Source: Corydoras sp. C115 (lineage: Eukaryota > Chordata > Actinopteri > Siluriformes > Callichthyidae). From it: a stretch of DNA of 64,000 bases. The position numbers were made by a program, and so were the translations under genes. Positions 11,701 through 20,415 of the stretch are shown one piece after another; the stretch's first letter is position 1, and each line of letters opens with the position of its first letter. The stretch is taken from contig JAFMOC010000078.1 in NCBI GenBank assembly GCA_019802505.1, forward strand, positions 1,403,501 to 1,467,500, written 5' to 3'. The notes beneath the pieces were generated by a model, which was not told the origin of the DNA, did not search any database, and saw only the letters and a list, made by a program, of their open reading frames with translations.

Positions 11701-14700
11701 AGAACGTGCTAAACACTAAGCCACCGTGCCGCAATCTTTAATCTTTAATAAAAAAAAATCTTTAAGGCTGTTGGGCCTTTTACATCGATTCAGAATCACC
11801 AGGTCTAGGAATTGCGATCCTTTGAAGAATCGATTATTTTCAGCACCCCTAATGCAGAACATGTCTGATATGTTGAGTATGGTTCGCTGACGTGGCTTCC
11901 TTCTGCAGGCGCTTCGAACGAGGACACGGCCATCGTGCTGCAGTGTGTGGACGTGATGCTGAACAAGCGCAGGAAGCAGGTCACCCTGAACCGAGCGCTG
12001 GCCTTCCTCAAGAGGCTGAGCACGCTCGCGCTGCACGTGATGCCCGACTCGGTCCTGGGCCTTCTGGCAGCCAATCGGGCGCTGATGCATGTGAGGACAT
12101 CGTTTACCTTTCTGTACTAACCTTCTGATCAGAACTCCTCAGGTGGCCTTTCCCTCGGCTTTCATGCTGTAGCTATGATGTCAGGATTAATATCATCTCA
12201 CAGGTGGCCTTGCAGCCAAAATGTCCCTGGTTTGAGTCCCAGTCCCACCTAGTACTAAGACTGTAGTGCCCTTGTGCAGGGCAACTAACCCCAATTACAT
12301 TTGGTCATTTATTGGACGCTTTTATCCAAAGCGACTTACAAGGTGAGCACAGGGTTCATCACAACATCCCTGGAACAATGAGGGTTAAGGGTTTTGCTCA
12401 AGGACCCACATTGGACCTGGTCCACTTCAGTGGACCTGGGATTTGAACCCCCAACCTTCAGATTGACAGTCCAACGCCCTGACCACTGAGCTACCACACC
12501 CTGAGTCCTGGAGTCGTGGAGTCCTAACACAAAGCTATTGATTTGCCTTTTGAGCCCGTAGCTGTTCACTGTTCATTCTGCTCATTGTGTGTGTTGTGTT
12601 CCGCAGACGTTCTCCAAATGTGACATCCTGCTGGATAACGATATGCAGGGCAGCGGTGTTTATCTGCCGGAGCTCGAGGAGCCGGAGTACTGCAACCCTC
12701 AAAACACCTGTCTGTGGGAACTGCAGACGCTAAAGGTAGCACAGACCACCGAAACATCGCAGATACACCGCCGTGACCTCACGCTTGCCCCCTCACCTTA
12801 ATTTTTTTTATTGAATAATTGTGCTATTCGGTGGCTTAGTGGTTAGCATGTTCTCCACTCAGCGCTAGGGATTCCCGGTTCGAATCCCCAACTGGGTGGA
12901 GTTTCCATGTTCTTCCCGTGTCCACGTGGGTTTCCTCCGGGTTCTCTGGTTTCCTCCCACAGTCCAAAATCATGGATCAAGTCAATTGAGTTCTCCAAAT
13001 TGCCCCATATAGAGTGTGTCTGTGTGAGTGTGTGCCAGCGATAGATTGGCGTCCTGTCCTGGGTGTATCTGCCCAGCGCCCGAAACGTTCTCCCCTGGAT
13101 GGGCATGGGGAACCCCCCCACGACCCTAATAGAGGATAAAGCGGAAGATAATGAATGAATTGTGCTATTCGGTGGCTTAGTGGTTAGCATGTTCTCCTCT
13201 CAGTGCTTTCCGGTTCGAATCCCAGTCTGGGTGGAGTTTCCATGTTCTTCCCGTGTCCACGTGGGTTTCCTCCAGGTTCTCTGGTTTCCTCCCACAGTCC
13301 AAAACATGGATCAAGTCAATTGAGTTCTCCAAATTGCCCCATATAGAGTGTGTCTGTGTGTGTGAGTGTGTGCCAGCGATAGATTGGCACCCTGTCCTGG
13401 GTGTATCTGCCCAGCGCCCGAAACGTTCTCCCCTGGATGGGCATGGAGAACCCCCACAACCCTAATAGAGGATAAAGCGGAAGATAATGGATGAATGAAT
13501 GAATTGTGCTATTATTACATCTTTGTGGACAGAAACATGACATTGTGGGGTGACGTCCAAAAAGCACCCCACAGTGTCCATTGATTCAAGACATTCATTC
13601 ATTATCTCCCGCTTTATCCTCTATTAGGGTCGCGGTTGGGTTCCCCATGCCCATCCAGGGGAGAACGTCTCGGGCGCTGGGCAGATAGACCCAGGACAGG
13701 GTGCCAATCCATCACTGGACACACACTCACTCACACAGACACACTCTATATGGGGCAATTTTTTGAGAATTTAATATACTTGATCCATGTTTTTGGACTG
13801 TGGGAGGAAACCGGAGAACCCGGAGGAAACCCACGCAGACACGGGGAGAACATGGAAACTCCACCCAGATGGGGATTCGAACCGGGAATCTCTAGTGCTG
13901 AGAGGAGAACATGCTAACCACTAAGCCACCGTGCCGCCCCCTTACTGATCATTCTTACTGTCATTTAAAAATAATATACAGTACCACTCTAAAGTTTGGA
14001 CACGCCCCCTTCTTGCTTCATCCTCCATCTCCTCCACTTATCATATAGATGGACTTTGTAGTTTTATAATAACAGACTGTAGAACATCTGTGTTCTTGTT
14101 GTTGTTTGTCCCCTGTTGGTTCTCTGTTCTCTATTGACAGAACAGGTATCATTTGGGTGGTGGATTGTTTCTTGTCAGTTCTGCAGTGACACTGATGTGG
14201 TGAGGGGGTTTTAGTGCAGCAGTGCTGCTGGAGTTTCATTTCTCCACCTCAGTGACACTGCTGGGATAGGACTAATGCCCCAACCAAATAACCCCTGCTC
14301 TGTGGTGCTACTATTGGGGTTCTGACCATTAGAACAGAGTAAAGGGGACGTACACAGTATGTACTGTAGAACAATCAGATGGACTACAGTCTGAACTACA
14401 AAGTCCATCTTTGCAGGAAGTGGAACTGAGAACATGGACTTTGTAGTTCTCCAATTCCAGACTGTAGTCCATCTGTTTGTTCTACAGTACATACTGTGTA
14501 CGTCCCCTTTACTCTGTTCTAATGGTCAAAACCCCAATTGTACCACCTCAGTGACACTGCTGGGATAGGAATAATGCACCAACCGAATAACCCCTGCTCT
14601 GTGGTGGTACTATTGGGGTTCTGACCATTAGAACAGAGTAAAGGGGACGTACACAGTATGTACTGTAGAACAATCAGATGGACTACAGTCTGAACTACAA

Positions 14701-15112
14701 AGTCCATCTTTACAAGAAGTGCAACTGAGAACATGGACAATAAGTGGAGCAAACATTTGACTGACTGGATGAGTAGCAGATGATTTCATTTCATTTGTGT
14801 TTATTCTTAATACACAACATAATGTTATTGGGTATTTGTACCATACACACCCACCACCACCAACCATGTGACTGTTGACACTGATGTGTCTTTCAGAGAC
14901 ACTATCACCCCACATTGAGGAAATACGCCTCCCATCTGCTGGCCGGAGCCCCCAGTGAAGGTTCAGGAGCTCTCAGCTTTGATCTGAGCAGAAGGTAAAT
15001 CATCTCCCAGTTACTGTAGCTGCACCTTGATTTGCACTTCAATTGACGTTAACGCAGTGATTCTCAATTATTTTCAGTTAAGCCCCCCCAGGAAGAAGAA
15101 AACCTTTTGCGC

Positions 15113-15143
<31 letters not shown>

Positions 15144-18100
15144 ACTCACCCCCCCCCCCCCCCCCCGTACATGACAAAATGGGATGAAAAAGTATTTTTA
15201 CACGCCCACTGTAGTATGATTTGTCTATAAATTTGTTATAAGTACAGCTCTTTAAAGAAAACAAAAGAGAAAGAAATATAGATCAACTTACAACAGAATA
15301 ATTGTATTAACTTTGTTTTTTAGTTTGTAGCAGAAACAAATAAAATCCTTATTTTAACTAGAAACATTTTTGAACTGACTGGCATTTGATACTGAAAAAT
15401 GAAATGAAATAAAATCAATAAATAATAATTAATTCAAAGTCATCAGCAACATTCATTCAGGAGCTCAATTTATTAACACTTTAACCTACAAAACTAAAAT
15501 GAATACAACAATTTGTGCTGGGTTTTTTATTTTTTTAAATCAAAATAAGGAAATCAGAACTAATGTCTACAACCTGCCCGTTCTGCAGCGCACAGCTTTT
15601 CTGCAGTAGTTTTCATAAAGCATTATAATTGCTTGCTGTACGCGTCACGTTTTCGATTAAAAACTCGAGCGGTTATCAGTGTGATTGGGGTGTAATGTCT
15701 TTAAGTGACTCCTTCATTTATTTCGCGCTGTCCGCTGCCAACATTTAAAGACACAGAAGACACGCCGGTCTTTCTTCGTCTCCCACCTTTAGTTACCGTG
15801 AAACCAAGCGCTACATACACTTTCCTCGTTTTAACTTTCGGTTGACTTTTGTTTCTCTCGTTATCTTCGTCTCTCTCCGTCTTTCTCTCCTCGTCTCTGT
15901 TAAATATTTCTCCATGTTGTCTCTTGAGGGTTTGTTCAATGCACTTAATATCACTTGCTCTGTGATTTCTTGTTATGCGCCCCCCAGCCACTGCACTGCG
16001 CCCCCCACTATTTGAGAAGCACTGCGTTAATGTTTATTCTGCACATTCTGTAAACACATGGGGACTTGATTGTTCGTCCGGCCAAAGAATAGATTTCTGT
16101 GAAGGAGCTGCGGTCTTTAAAAATTACCATGAATGAATAAATCATTATCCTCATTATCCCAGCTAAACCCTCAATCCATCACAACCCGACCTTCCAAATC
16201 GATGGCTCCACAATCTCCCCAACCGATTCGGTCCGGAACCTCGGTTTCACAATAGACTCCCACCTTAATCTCTCTGATCATGTTCTCAAAACCGCCTGTT
16301 CTTGTAGATTCCTTCTTTACAACATCAGGAAGATCAGACCCTTTTTGACTGAACATGCTACCCAACTGCTTGTTCAAGCCCACGTCCTATCCCGGCTCGA
16401 TTATTGTAATGCGCTACTTGCCGGTATCCCAGCTTCCACAATCAGACCTCTTCAACTAATTCATAACTCTGCAGCCCGACTTGTACTCAACCAGCTCAAG
16501 AACTCATGTCCCTCCATTACTCACTTCCCTCCATTGGCTCCCTGTAGCTGCTGCATTCAGTACAAGTCACTGACTCTGACCTACAGGACAATCTCTGGAT
16601 CTGTCCCCTCTTACCTTCACTCTATATTTTTAAAATACACCCCGACTCGTTCACTTCGCTCTAGTGATGATTGTCTCCTGGTGGTTCCACCTCACCGAGG
16701 AGCTAATTCTCACTCCGTGGTGTTCAGCACTGCAAAACGGTGGAACCATCTTCCCAACTCTGTCCGTAAGGCGGAGTCACTAAACAGTTTTAAGAAACTA
16801 CTGAAGACGCATCTCTTTAACAAATACCTGTTGTAGAAGAGGAGAAAAAAAAGAAAAGAAAAGGGAGGGGGGCGCAGCATCGAATAACAATCAGGTTTGA
16901 TGGATTTACAGTATAGTTGGTTTTCTCCATGGCTTCTGACTTGTGGTGTTCTCATTTGTAAGTCGCTTTGGATAAAAGCATCTGCTAAATGACTCAATGT
17001 AAATGTAAATCATTCTTCATAATCAGTAATGTTGCTGTTGTGCTGTAGAGCTCCAGTGCAGCTGTTTGAAGACTACAGTGTGAAGGACATGACGTTTAAC
17101 CCCGCTGTAGCAACTCCACCATTAAGGAAGAAGGTACTGGATTTAAACATAAAGACTGAATTAGGATTTGGGGAGGTGTTTAGTTTACAAACCCATACGA
17201 GCTGATTCTGCATAGGTTGTAAAACTCCTTAGAGAAGAGTTTTGTCTCTATCATCTTCCACTTTATCCTCTACTAGGGTCGGGGGGGGGGTTCCCCATGC
17301 CCATCCAGGGGAGAACGTTTCAGGCGCTGGGCAGATACACCAAGGACAGGACGCCAATCTATCACTGTGCACACACTCACTCACACAGACACACTCTATA
17401 TGGGGCAAATTTGAGAATTCAATTGACCTTGATCCATGTTTTTGGACTGTGGGAGGAAACCGGAGAACCCGGATTAAACCCACACGGACACGGGGAGAAC
17501 ATGGAAACCCATGACATGCGAACCAGGAATCCCTAGCGCTGAGTGGAGAACATGCTAGCCACCATGCCTCACATGTTGAAGCGACAGTGGCAAGAAAAAA
17601 CTCCTCTGTTTTTAATATTCAAGGAAGAAACCTTGTGAGGACCTGACACAATCTGTACATTAGTGTCCTACACTGTTGATGCTGCCTGGACGCTCAAGGA
17701 GGACGAGTCCCCCACTGAGTCTTGGTCCTCACAAGGTTTCTTCCTTAAAATATCATAACAGGGAGTTTTTTCTTGCCACTGTCGCTTCGGCTTGCTCTTT
17801 GGGGATTTAAAGGCTTTTCATTCTGTAAAGCTGCTTTGTGACAATGTACTGTTGTAAAAAGCGCTCTATAAATAAATTACTTCAACTTCGATGTCAGATT
17901 GTATGAGAGCTGAGTGGGGCGGCACGGTGGCTTAGTGGTTAGCATGTTCTCCTCTCAGCGCTAGGGATTCCCGGTTCGAATCACAATCCCCGTGTCTGTG
18001 TGAGGGAGTGTGAGTGAGCTGATACTGCATAGGTTGTAAAACTCCTATCTATTATCTTCCGCTTTATCCTCTATTAGGGTCCCGGGGGGGTTCCCCATGC

Positions 18101-18785
18101 TCATCCAGAGGAGAACGTTTTGGACGCTGGGCAGATACACCCAGGACAGGACGCCAATCTATCACTGGGCACACACTCACTCACACAGACACACTATATG
18201 GGGCAATTTGGAGAATTCATTTGACCTTGATCCATGTTTTTGGACTATGGGAGGAAACCAGAGAACCCGGAGGAAACCCATGCGGACACGGGGAGAACAT
18301 GGAAACTCCACCCAGATTGTGATTCGAACCTGGAATCACTAGTGCTGAGAGGAGAACGTGCTGCCCCTCAAGGTCAATTGAGTTCTTCAAATTGCCCCAT
18401 ATAGAGTGTGTCTGTGTGAGTAAGTGTGTGCCCAGTGATGGATTGGTGCCCTGTCCTGGGTGTATCTGCCCAGCATCACAGGAAAGAGGTGGAACTGTAC
18501 TCTGGAATGCATCGTGCCTAAGAACACCGCTTTCCTGTGATTTATTCACAATAATGCATAACCTCTCATACCATATTGCTGTAGTGAACCATGACATCAC
18601 GGAGCGGTCTGGTTCTGTGATGTTCTCAGATTGTAGACAGCCAGTGTGTTCTGTGATGTTCTCAGGAACTGTTCACGATCGGTGAAGCCTTTCTGGATTC
18701 CAGTTTAAAAGAAAGACTGACGGCAGCCCTTAACGCTGAGGACCACGCCCCTCTGGATTTCTCCGCAGCTCTGTTGCAGAACTGA
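664..18785 (+). CDS. noc3l: NOC3L, nucleolar complex protein 3 homolog (3' 14 coding exons; 5' part outside window)
   Basis: Fourteen exons join in frame into 511 codons plus TGA, collinear with the C-terminal two thirds of vertebrate NOC3L as I recall it. Recognisable stretches include FEEGLVSQYKF, ALPHFNFHNN, GMVKGRNYNVKP, RMQRKWKKAEEKL, SYRESLHC, LPELEEPEYCN and HLLAGAPSEGSGAL. From family knowledge, NOC3L/Noc3p is a nucleolar and nuclear protein of pre-60S ribosome assembly, linked to replication licensing in yeast and to adipocyte differentiation in mammals. The window covers the NOC3-type conserved region and the CBF/MAK21-like C-terminal region. Coding exons: 664-757, 844-1019, 2331-2459, 4283-4414, 4503-4583, 7679-7779, 7906-7978, 9390-9453, 9530-9601, 11909-12090, 12607-12735, 14897-14994, 17049-17133, 18666-18785. 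All phases match. Introns 1 and 2 begin with GC instead of GT. The start codon and N-terminus lie upstream of base 1. Confidence 0.95.
844..1019 (+). CDS. noc3l: NOC3L exon b
   Basis: Acceptor TCTGCAG. Completes Asp, then WKQKKLKGSQAVSLASYKGL through MTEPARK. It ends in phase 0 at GAAG|GCAAGT, again a GC donor. The next exon continues ISEMCCEAV as in the family. Confidence 0.9.
1206..1704. mobile_element. Two SINE A copies in opposite orientation
   Basis: A plus-strand head half (1206-1397) runs directly into a minus-strand near-full copy (1405-1704). The two heads give complementary arms of about 190 bp around a loop of about 115 bp, inside NOC3L intron b-c. Confidence 0.8.
1922..2225 (-). 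mobile_element. SINE A
   Basis: Inverted copy ending in the A-box complement AAGCCACCGT. It ends about 105 bp before NOC3L exon c. Confidence 0.8.
2331..2459 (+). CDS. noc3l: NOC3L exon c
   Basis: Acceptor GGTCCAG, donor CAG|GTATGT. Forty-three codons, ISEMCCEAVQKLL through GMVKGRNYNVKPQ, phase 0 at both ends. Confidence 0.93.
2524..3232. repeat. Direct duplication, one copy interrupted by SINE B
   Basis: TTGGGGGTAAAATGAAATTC begins at 2525 and 3042. Each copy runs through TTTATTTATCTGTGG to GGCCATAGTGTCGGAGAGCGCA. The first copy holds the SINE at 2672-2872 and the second lacks it. An A/T-rich inverted repeat (about 2990-3033 with 3297-3330) lies beside it. Confidence 0.75.
2672..2872 (+). 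mobile_element. tRNA-derived SINE (family B)
   Basis: tRNA-like head with A-box TAGCTCAGTGG and B-box GGTTCAAATCC. The tail is TTGTAAGTCGCTTTGGATAA, as in teleost V-SINE/L2-type elements. Confidence 0.8.
3438..4184 (-). mobile_element. Pogo/Tigger-like DNA element, internally deleted
   Basis: Flanked by TA on both sides (3436-37, 4185-86). Terminal repeats are CCGTATTT...AAATACGG with CTATAAGGCGCA. The minus strand carries the C-terminal transposase remnant (VCEWVVDAWAEVSAVTVVRA, ERPPGDETDSD) of a DDE/CENP-B-type transposase; the catalytic core is absent. Confidence 0.8.
4283..4414 (+). CDS. noc3l: NOC3L exon d
   Basis: Acceptor TGTACCAG. Forty-four codons, VLNTLLALRIKEVEMKKD through SRMQRK. 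The donor AAG|GTCGGC is weak apart from the GT. Confidence 0.92.
4503..4583 (+). CDS. noc3l: NOC3L exon e
   Basis: Twenty-seven codons, WKKAEEKLQKELLEAEASE through KKLKL, lysine/glutamate-rich and helical in character. Acceptor CTCTTCAG, donor CTG|GTAATT. The preceding intron is only 88 bp. Confidence 0.93.
5284..5530 (+). mobile_element. SINE A fragment inside hAT, copy 1
   Basis: Body and tail of SINE A without the B-box. Confidence 0.75.
6090..6343 (+). mobile_element. SINE A fragment inside hAT, copy 2
   Basis: Near-identical to the fragment at 5284 with the same flanks, so it was duplicated along with the host block. Confidence 0.75.
6591..6702 (-). mobile_element. SINE A, half displaced by hAT
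   Basis: Continues the inverted SINE interrupted at 4781, running from CATCCAGGGGAGAACG to CTCTATGGGGCAATTT. Confidence 0.7.
6843..7173 (-). mobile_element. SINE A
   Basis: Full-length inverted copy, simple tail to AAGCCACCGTGCCGCC. Confidence 0.85.
7212..7535 (+). mobile_element. SINE A
   Basis: Plus copy with a diverged A-box (TGGCTTGGTTA) and a GGAT tail; ends about 140 bp before NOC3L exon f. Confidence 0.8.
7679..7779 (+). CDS. noc3l: NOC3L exon f
   Basis: Acceptor TTTCGCAG, donor AA|GTAAGT. Encodes HTETLNIVFLIYFRILKKAQ through VLEGLA plus two bases of Lys. Confidence 0.93.
7906..7978 (+). CDS. noc3l: NOC3L exon g
   Basis: Acceptor GTACAAG. Completes Lys, then FAHLINLEFFDDLLTVLHGL through IMSG, donor GGT|GTAAGT. 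Confidence 0.93.
8300..9275 (+). mobile_element. Three SINE A copies in tandem
   Basis: Copies at about 8300-8592, 8604-8927 and 8940-9275. The junction GGAAATAATCTAGTGGCGGC recurs between them, so at least one arose by tandem duplication. The A-boxes of copies 2 and 3 are degraded to GTGTCTTAATG. Confidence 0.8.
9390..9453 (+). CDS. noc3l: NOC3L exon h
   Basis: Acceptor CTCTGTAG, donor CAAG|GTGAGT. DLSYRESLHCILTAFHILSG plus Q and one base. Confidence 0.93.
9530..9601 (+). CDS. noc3l: NOC3L exon i
   Basis: Acceptor TTCCGCAG, donor GCCG|GTGAGC. GDVLNVDPLKFYSHLYKTL through LHA plus one base. The intron before it is only 76 bp. Confidence 0.93.
9759..10435 (+). mobile_element. Two SINE A copies in tandem
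   Basis: 9759-10083 and 10090-10435, both plus, nested in the hAT-like element. Confidence 0.8.
11380..11733 (-). mobile_element. SINE A
   Basis: Full inverted copy with a (CATC)n start and a GCACGGTGGCTTAGTG complement. Confidence 0.85.
11909..12090 (+). CDS. noc3l: NOC3L exon j
   Basis: Acceptor TTCTGCAG, donor CAT|GTGAGG. GASNEDTAIVLQCVDVML, the basic NKRRKQVTLNRALAFLKRL block, then ALHVMPDSVLGLLAANRAL and MH. Confidence 0.94.
12297..12503 (-). mobile_element. SINE B
   Basis: Inverted copy: the tail complement CCAAAGCGACTTACAAGG leads to the A-box complement CCACTGAGCTACCACACC. Confidence 0.8.
12607..12735 (+). CDS. noc3l: NOC3L exon k
   Basis: Acceptor TTCCGCAG, donor AAG|GTAGCA. TFSKCDILLDNDMQGSGVY, LPELEEPEYCNPQNT, LWELQTLK; 43 codons in phase 0. 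Confidence 0.94.
12829..13500 (+). mobile_element. Two SINE A copies sharing one flank
   Basis: 12829-13157 and 13167-13500. AATTGTGCTATT stands before, between and after the pair, which indicates a duplicated target sequence followed by tandem duplication or a second insertion. Confidence 0.85.
13593..13939 (-). mobile_element. SINE A
   Basis: Full-length inverted copy. Confidence 0.85.
13975..14760. repeat. Dispersed inverted-repeat family (TAGATGGACTTTGTAGTT)
   Basis: Contains TTTGTAGTT(n)AACTACAAAG inverted segments and two direct copies of GACCATTAGAACAGAGTAAA with GGGGACGTACACAGTATGTA. A second copy lies at 61,493-62,285. Non-coding dispersed repeat. Confidence 0.7.
14897..14994 (+). 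CDS. noc3l: NOC3L exon l
   Basis: Acceptor GTCTTTCAG, donor AGAAG|GTAAAT. RHYHPTLRKYASHLLAGAPS, EGSGALSFDLS; ends two bases into an Arg codon. Confidence 0.94.
15055..16024 (-). mobile_element. hAT element remnant (ZBED5-type)
   Basis: Termini CAGTGATTCTCAA...TTGAGAAGCACTG; 8-bp flanks CGTTAACG / CGTTAATG (7/8). The minus strand at 15701-15991 has KTRKVYVALGFTVTKGG, resembling the start of ZBED5-like hAT transposases (RKY..-Y..-GFT), then loses the frame. The rest of the transposase is missing. Confidence 0.7.
16147..17005 (+). mobile_element. 5'-truncated L2-type LINE, 3' end of reverse transcriptase ORF
   Basis: Open from the 5' end to TAG at 16834. Motifs SRLDYCNALLAGIP, IHNSAARLV, CCIQYKSLTLTYRTISG and RWNHLPNSVR belong to the end of L2/CR1-clade reverse transcriptases. 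The 3' end TTGTAAGTCGCTTTGGATAA is shared with SINE B. Flanked by a 9-bp repeat TAAATCATT (16138-16146, 17006-17014). Confidence 0.85.
17049..17133 (+). CDS. noc3l: NOC3L exon m
   Basis: Acceptor TGCTGTAG, donor AAG|GTACTG. RAPVQLFEDYSVKDMTFNP then AVATPPLRKK. Confidence 0.93.
17249..17577 (-). mobile_element. SINE A
   Basis: Inverted near-full copy about 115 bp after NOC3L exon m. Confidence 0.85.
17575..17880. repeat. Inverted-repeat element with teleost 3' tail
   Basis: GCGACAGTGGCAAGAAAAAA and its complement TTTTTTCTTGCCACTGTCGC bracket about 160 bp. It ends TGTAAAAAGCGCTCTATAAA, a tail common to many fish repeats. Confidence 0.65.
17916..18476. mobile_element. SINE A fragments, plus / minus / plus
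   Basis: Plus head 17916-18000, minus body 18047-18365, plus tail 18366-18476. This looks like an inverted SINE inserted into, or rearranged with, a plus SINE. Confidence 0.7.
18666..18785 (+). CDS. noc3l: NOC3L terminal coding exon
   Basis: Acceptor GTTCTCAG. Encodes ELFTIGEAFLDSSLKERL, TAALNAEDHAPLDFSAALLQ, N and TGA. The DF motif near the end matches the family C-terminus. Confidence 0.93.
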   Translation, partial: ELFTIGEAFLDSSLKERLTAALNAEDHAPLDFSAALLQN

Positions 18786-18802
18786 TTGGATTTGTGAGTG
18801 TA

Positions 18803-18829
18803 AATAAATCGGCCCTGTTTTATAATAAA
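18803..18829 (+). terminator. NOC3L poly(A) signals
   Basis: Two AATAAA hexamers, at 18803-18808 and 18824-18829, lie 18-44 bp after the NOC3L stop. They imply a very short 3' UTR. Position and strand fit; cleavage itself is inferred. Confidence 0.65.
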
Positions 18830-19890
18830 ATACGGATCAAGGTTGGACTGACGTTCTGTGTGGAACCTCCAGAATACAGGTATTCGAGCCCTCTGCCCTC
18901 TCGTTGGTCTCGATCTCGATCGGTTCTGCCGACTCAGGAACACTCACGGTTTATTACACATTTATTGTTGGCCACCATGATCAGCCGCACACTAAGAACC
19001 GAGTGCAGATGCATGAGGCTTCACTAAAAAAAACATTTCACTGAAGAAAGAGAACGTTAGGAAGCATGTACAGAAGAGGCCCTGCAGGCAGGCAGCGCCC
19101 CAAGAGGCGAACATGAGTACAACACAAACAATATTCACTACGCAGCTACAGAGCATCGCTACGCCCGCCGAATAAATTAAACACGTGGCTTTAATAGATC
19201 ACATGGCTCACAGACAAACGAACGAACGCACGCAGCCAACCGGGGCCGTGCTTTTAAATAAATTAAGAAGGAGTTTCAGACCAGGTCCACGTTGCAGGGA
19301 ATACGAAAGAAAGTCAAGTTAACGAAAGAAAAAGACGAAAGTAGTTTCACTTCGAGGCTCCACATCAGCAGAGGTAGTCAGGACAACCGAAAGCTTAAAA
19401 AAAAAGGGGGTGAGACGACTGAAACGAGGACGTAAGTGTCAGTGCTTGGTTTAAAACATACATGTGCAACATGCAAATGACGTTACAGACTCCGAAGCAA
19501 CACAGAGAGTGGGAGCAAGTCCATTCACGTTGATGCTCAGAAGGTTAAAATCAGATTTAAGAAGCGTTTCAGAGCTCGTTCATGTCAAATGCCCAAACCG
19601 CAGGGAGGGGGGGGTGCCAGGTCGGTCACAAAGTCGGACCTGCGAGAGGACATATAAACAATTCCACGTACTAAAGCAACACTCTGCACTCCACCAGCTG
19701 CGTCTCCTCAGACGCTCGTCCTGGAGATCATCGTTTTAAAAGCAATAAATACCCGAGGCATTCCGATACGACGTTACCCAGACCTGCGACGAGGTCCTGA
19801 AACGTAAAGTGCAACACCATAAATAACGCAGTGCTTTGTTACTCAAGCGCAAGTAACAGGACGAGAGCAGAGAGCATGATGGGGCTTTAA
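18830..19890. other. Unique-looking intergenic sequence
   Basis: About 1 kb with none of the window's recurrent repeats. It has short polypurine stretches and no convincing exon on either strand. It could be a 3' UTR of a minus-strand transcript ending at the signals near 18.95 kb. Confidence 0.35.
18949..18966 (-). terminator. Candidate minus-strand poly(A) signals
   Basis: The plus-strand text TTTATT occurs twice within 18 bp, giving two AATAAA on the minus strand about 120 bp beyond the NOC3L signals. This is where a convergent transcript (PLCE1 or an unassigned exon at 19,987-20,245) could end. Position is the only evidence. Confidence 0.3.
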
Positions 19891-19986
19891 GAGGGAGGAG
19901 CTTCTGTTAAAAGTGAAGCCTGATGCTGCCAGCGACTTCGGCGACTTCAGCGTCATCGCTCCATCACCGCGTCGAGCTACAGGCCG

Positions 19987-20245
19987 TCACGGCTCGATGG
20001 CGTCCTCGCTCAAGGTGCGAGGACATCGGGACACTGACGCCCCCCGGTGGAGGCTTGGTGGGAGGTCAAGGGGCACTGGGGCCGGACTCATTTGTGCAGT
20101 TTCCAGTTCCAGAGCAGGCAGAGGGACCACGGTGACCGTGCCGGAGGGGTCACTCTGGGGGAGCCCGACCAGCCCTTCGCCACCCAGATCTTCAATCCCA
20201 CCGACAACACTGAGCCTGCAGAGAGAGCGCAGCGGCTGAAACCCA
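19987..20245 (-). CDS. Unassigned candidate terminal exon (minus strand)
   Basis: After a pyrimidine-rich CTCTCTCTGCAG acceptor the minus strand stays open to a TGA and ends TLSEDAIEP. The composition is rich in Pro, Leu, Val and Gly and GC-rich in third positions. No homologue is recognised. The plus strand of the same bases is also partly open, so one of the two, or neither, is real. It does not splice in frame to the PLCE1 terminal exon by any donor I could find. Confidence 0.25.
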
Positions 20246-20307
20246 ACTGGAAGCATTTCATTACACAATATGGAGAAAAGCATTGGGACTCCAACACGTT
20301 ACTTTAA
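20047..20307 (+). CDS. Unassigned open frame (plus strand, alternative to the minus-strand call)
   Basis: The 3' half (from about 20,135) reads GEPDQPFATQIFNPTDNTEP and continues to HWDSNTLL and TAA. Its codon choice and residue mix (Phe, Trp, Tyr, His, Asn) look like coding. A second plus frame just upstream (about 20,020-20,130, with GPDSFVQFPVPEQ) would join it after a one-base shift. This may be a broken gene or chance in GC-rich DNA. Family not recognised. Confidence 0.25.
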   Translation: MEAWWEVKGHWGRTHLCSFQFQSRQRDHGDRAGGVTLGEPDQPFATQIFNPTDNTEPAERAQRLKPNWKHFITQYGEKHWDSNTLL

Positions 20308-20415
20308 GATGGAGCTCTATAGAACAGCTTTAGAACAGTGTATCTGTGGGAACAGTTCTGGTCAGACACTGATGTTAAGATCAAAGATTTTTTATATATA
20401 TATTATGTATTTGTT

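Larger units (their letters stand above)
9634..11851 (+). mobile_element. hAT-like element with nested SINEs
   Basis: Termini TAGGGGTGCC...CAGCACCCCTA; 8-bp flanks ATGCAATA / ATGCAGAA (6/8). The CGATTCGAT-rich ends and a block around 9650-9760 recur at about 10,930-11,070. AT-rich middle, with SINEs at 9759-10435 and 11380-11733. No intact transposase seen. Confidence 0.65.

Noticed and set aside
16345..16836. 163-residue frame as a host gene
   Set aside because: Sequence is the end of an L2-type reverse transcriptase, with a LINE tail after it and fragments elsewhere in the window.
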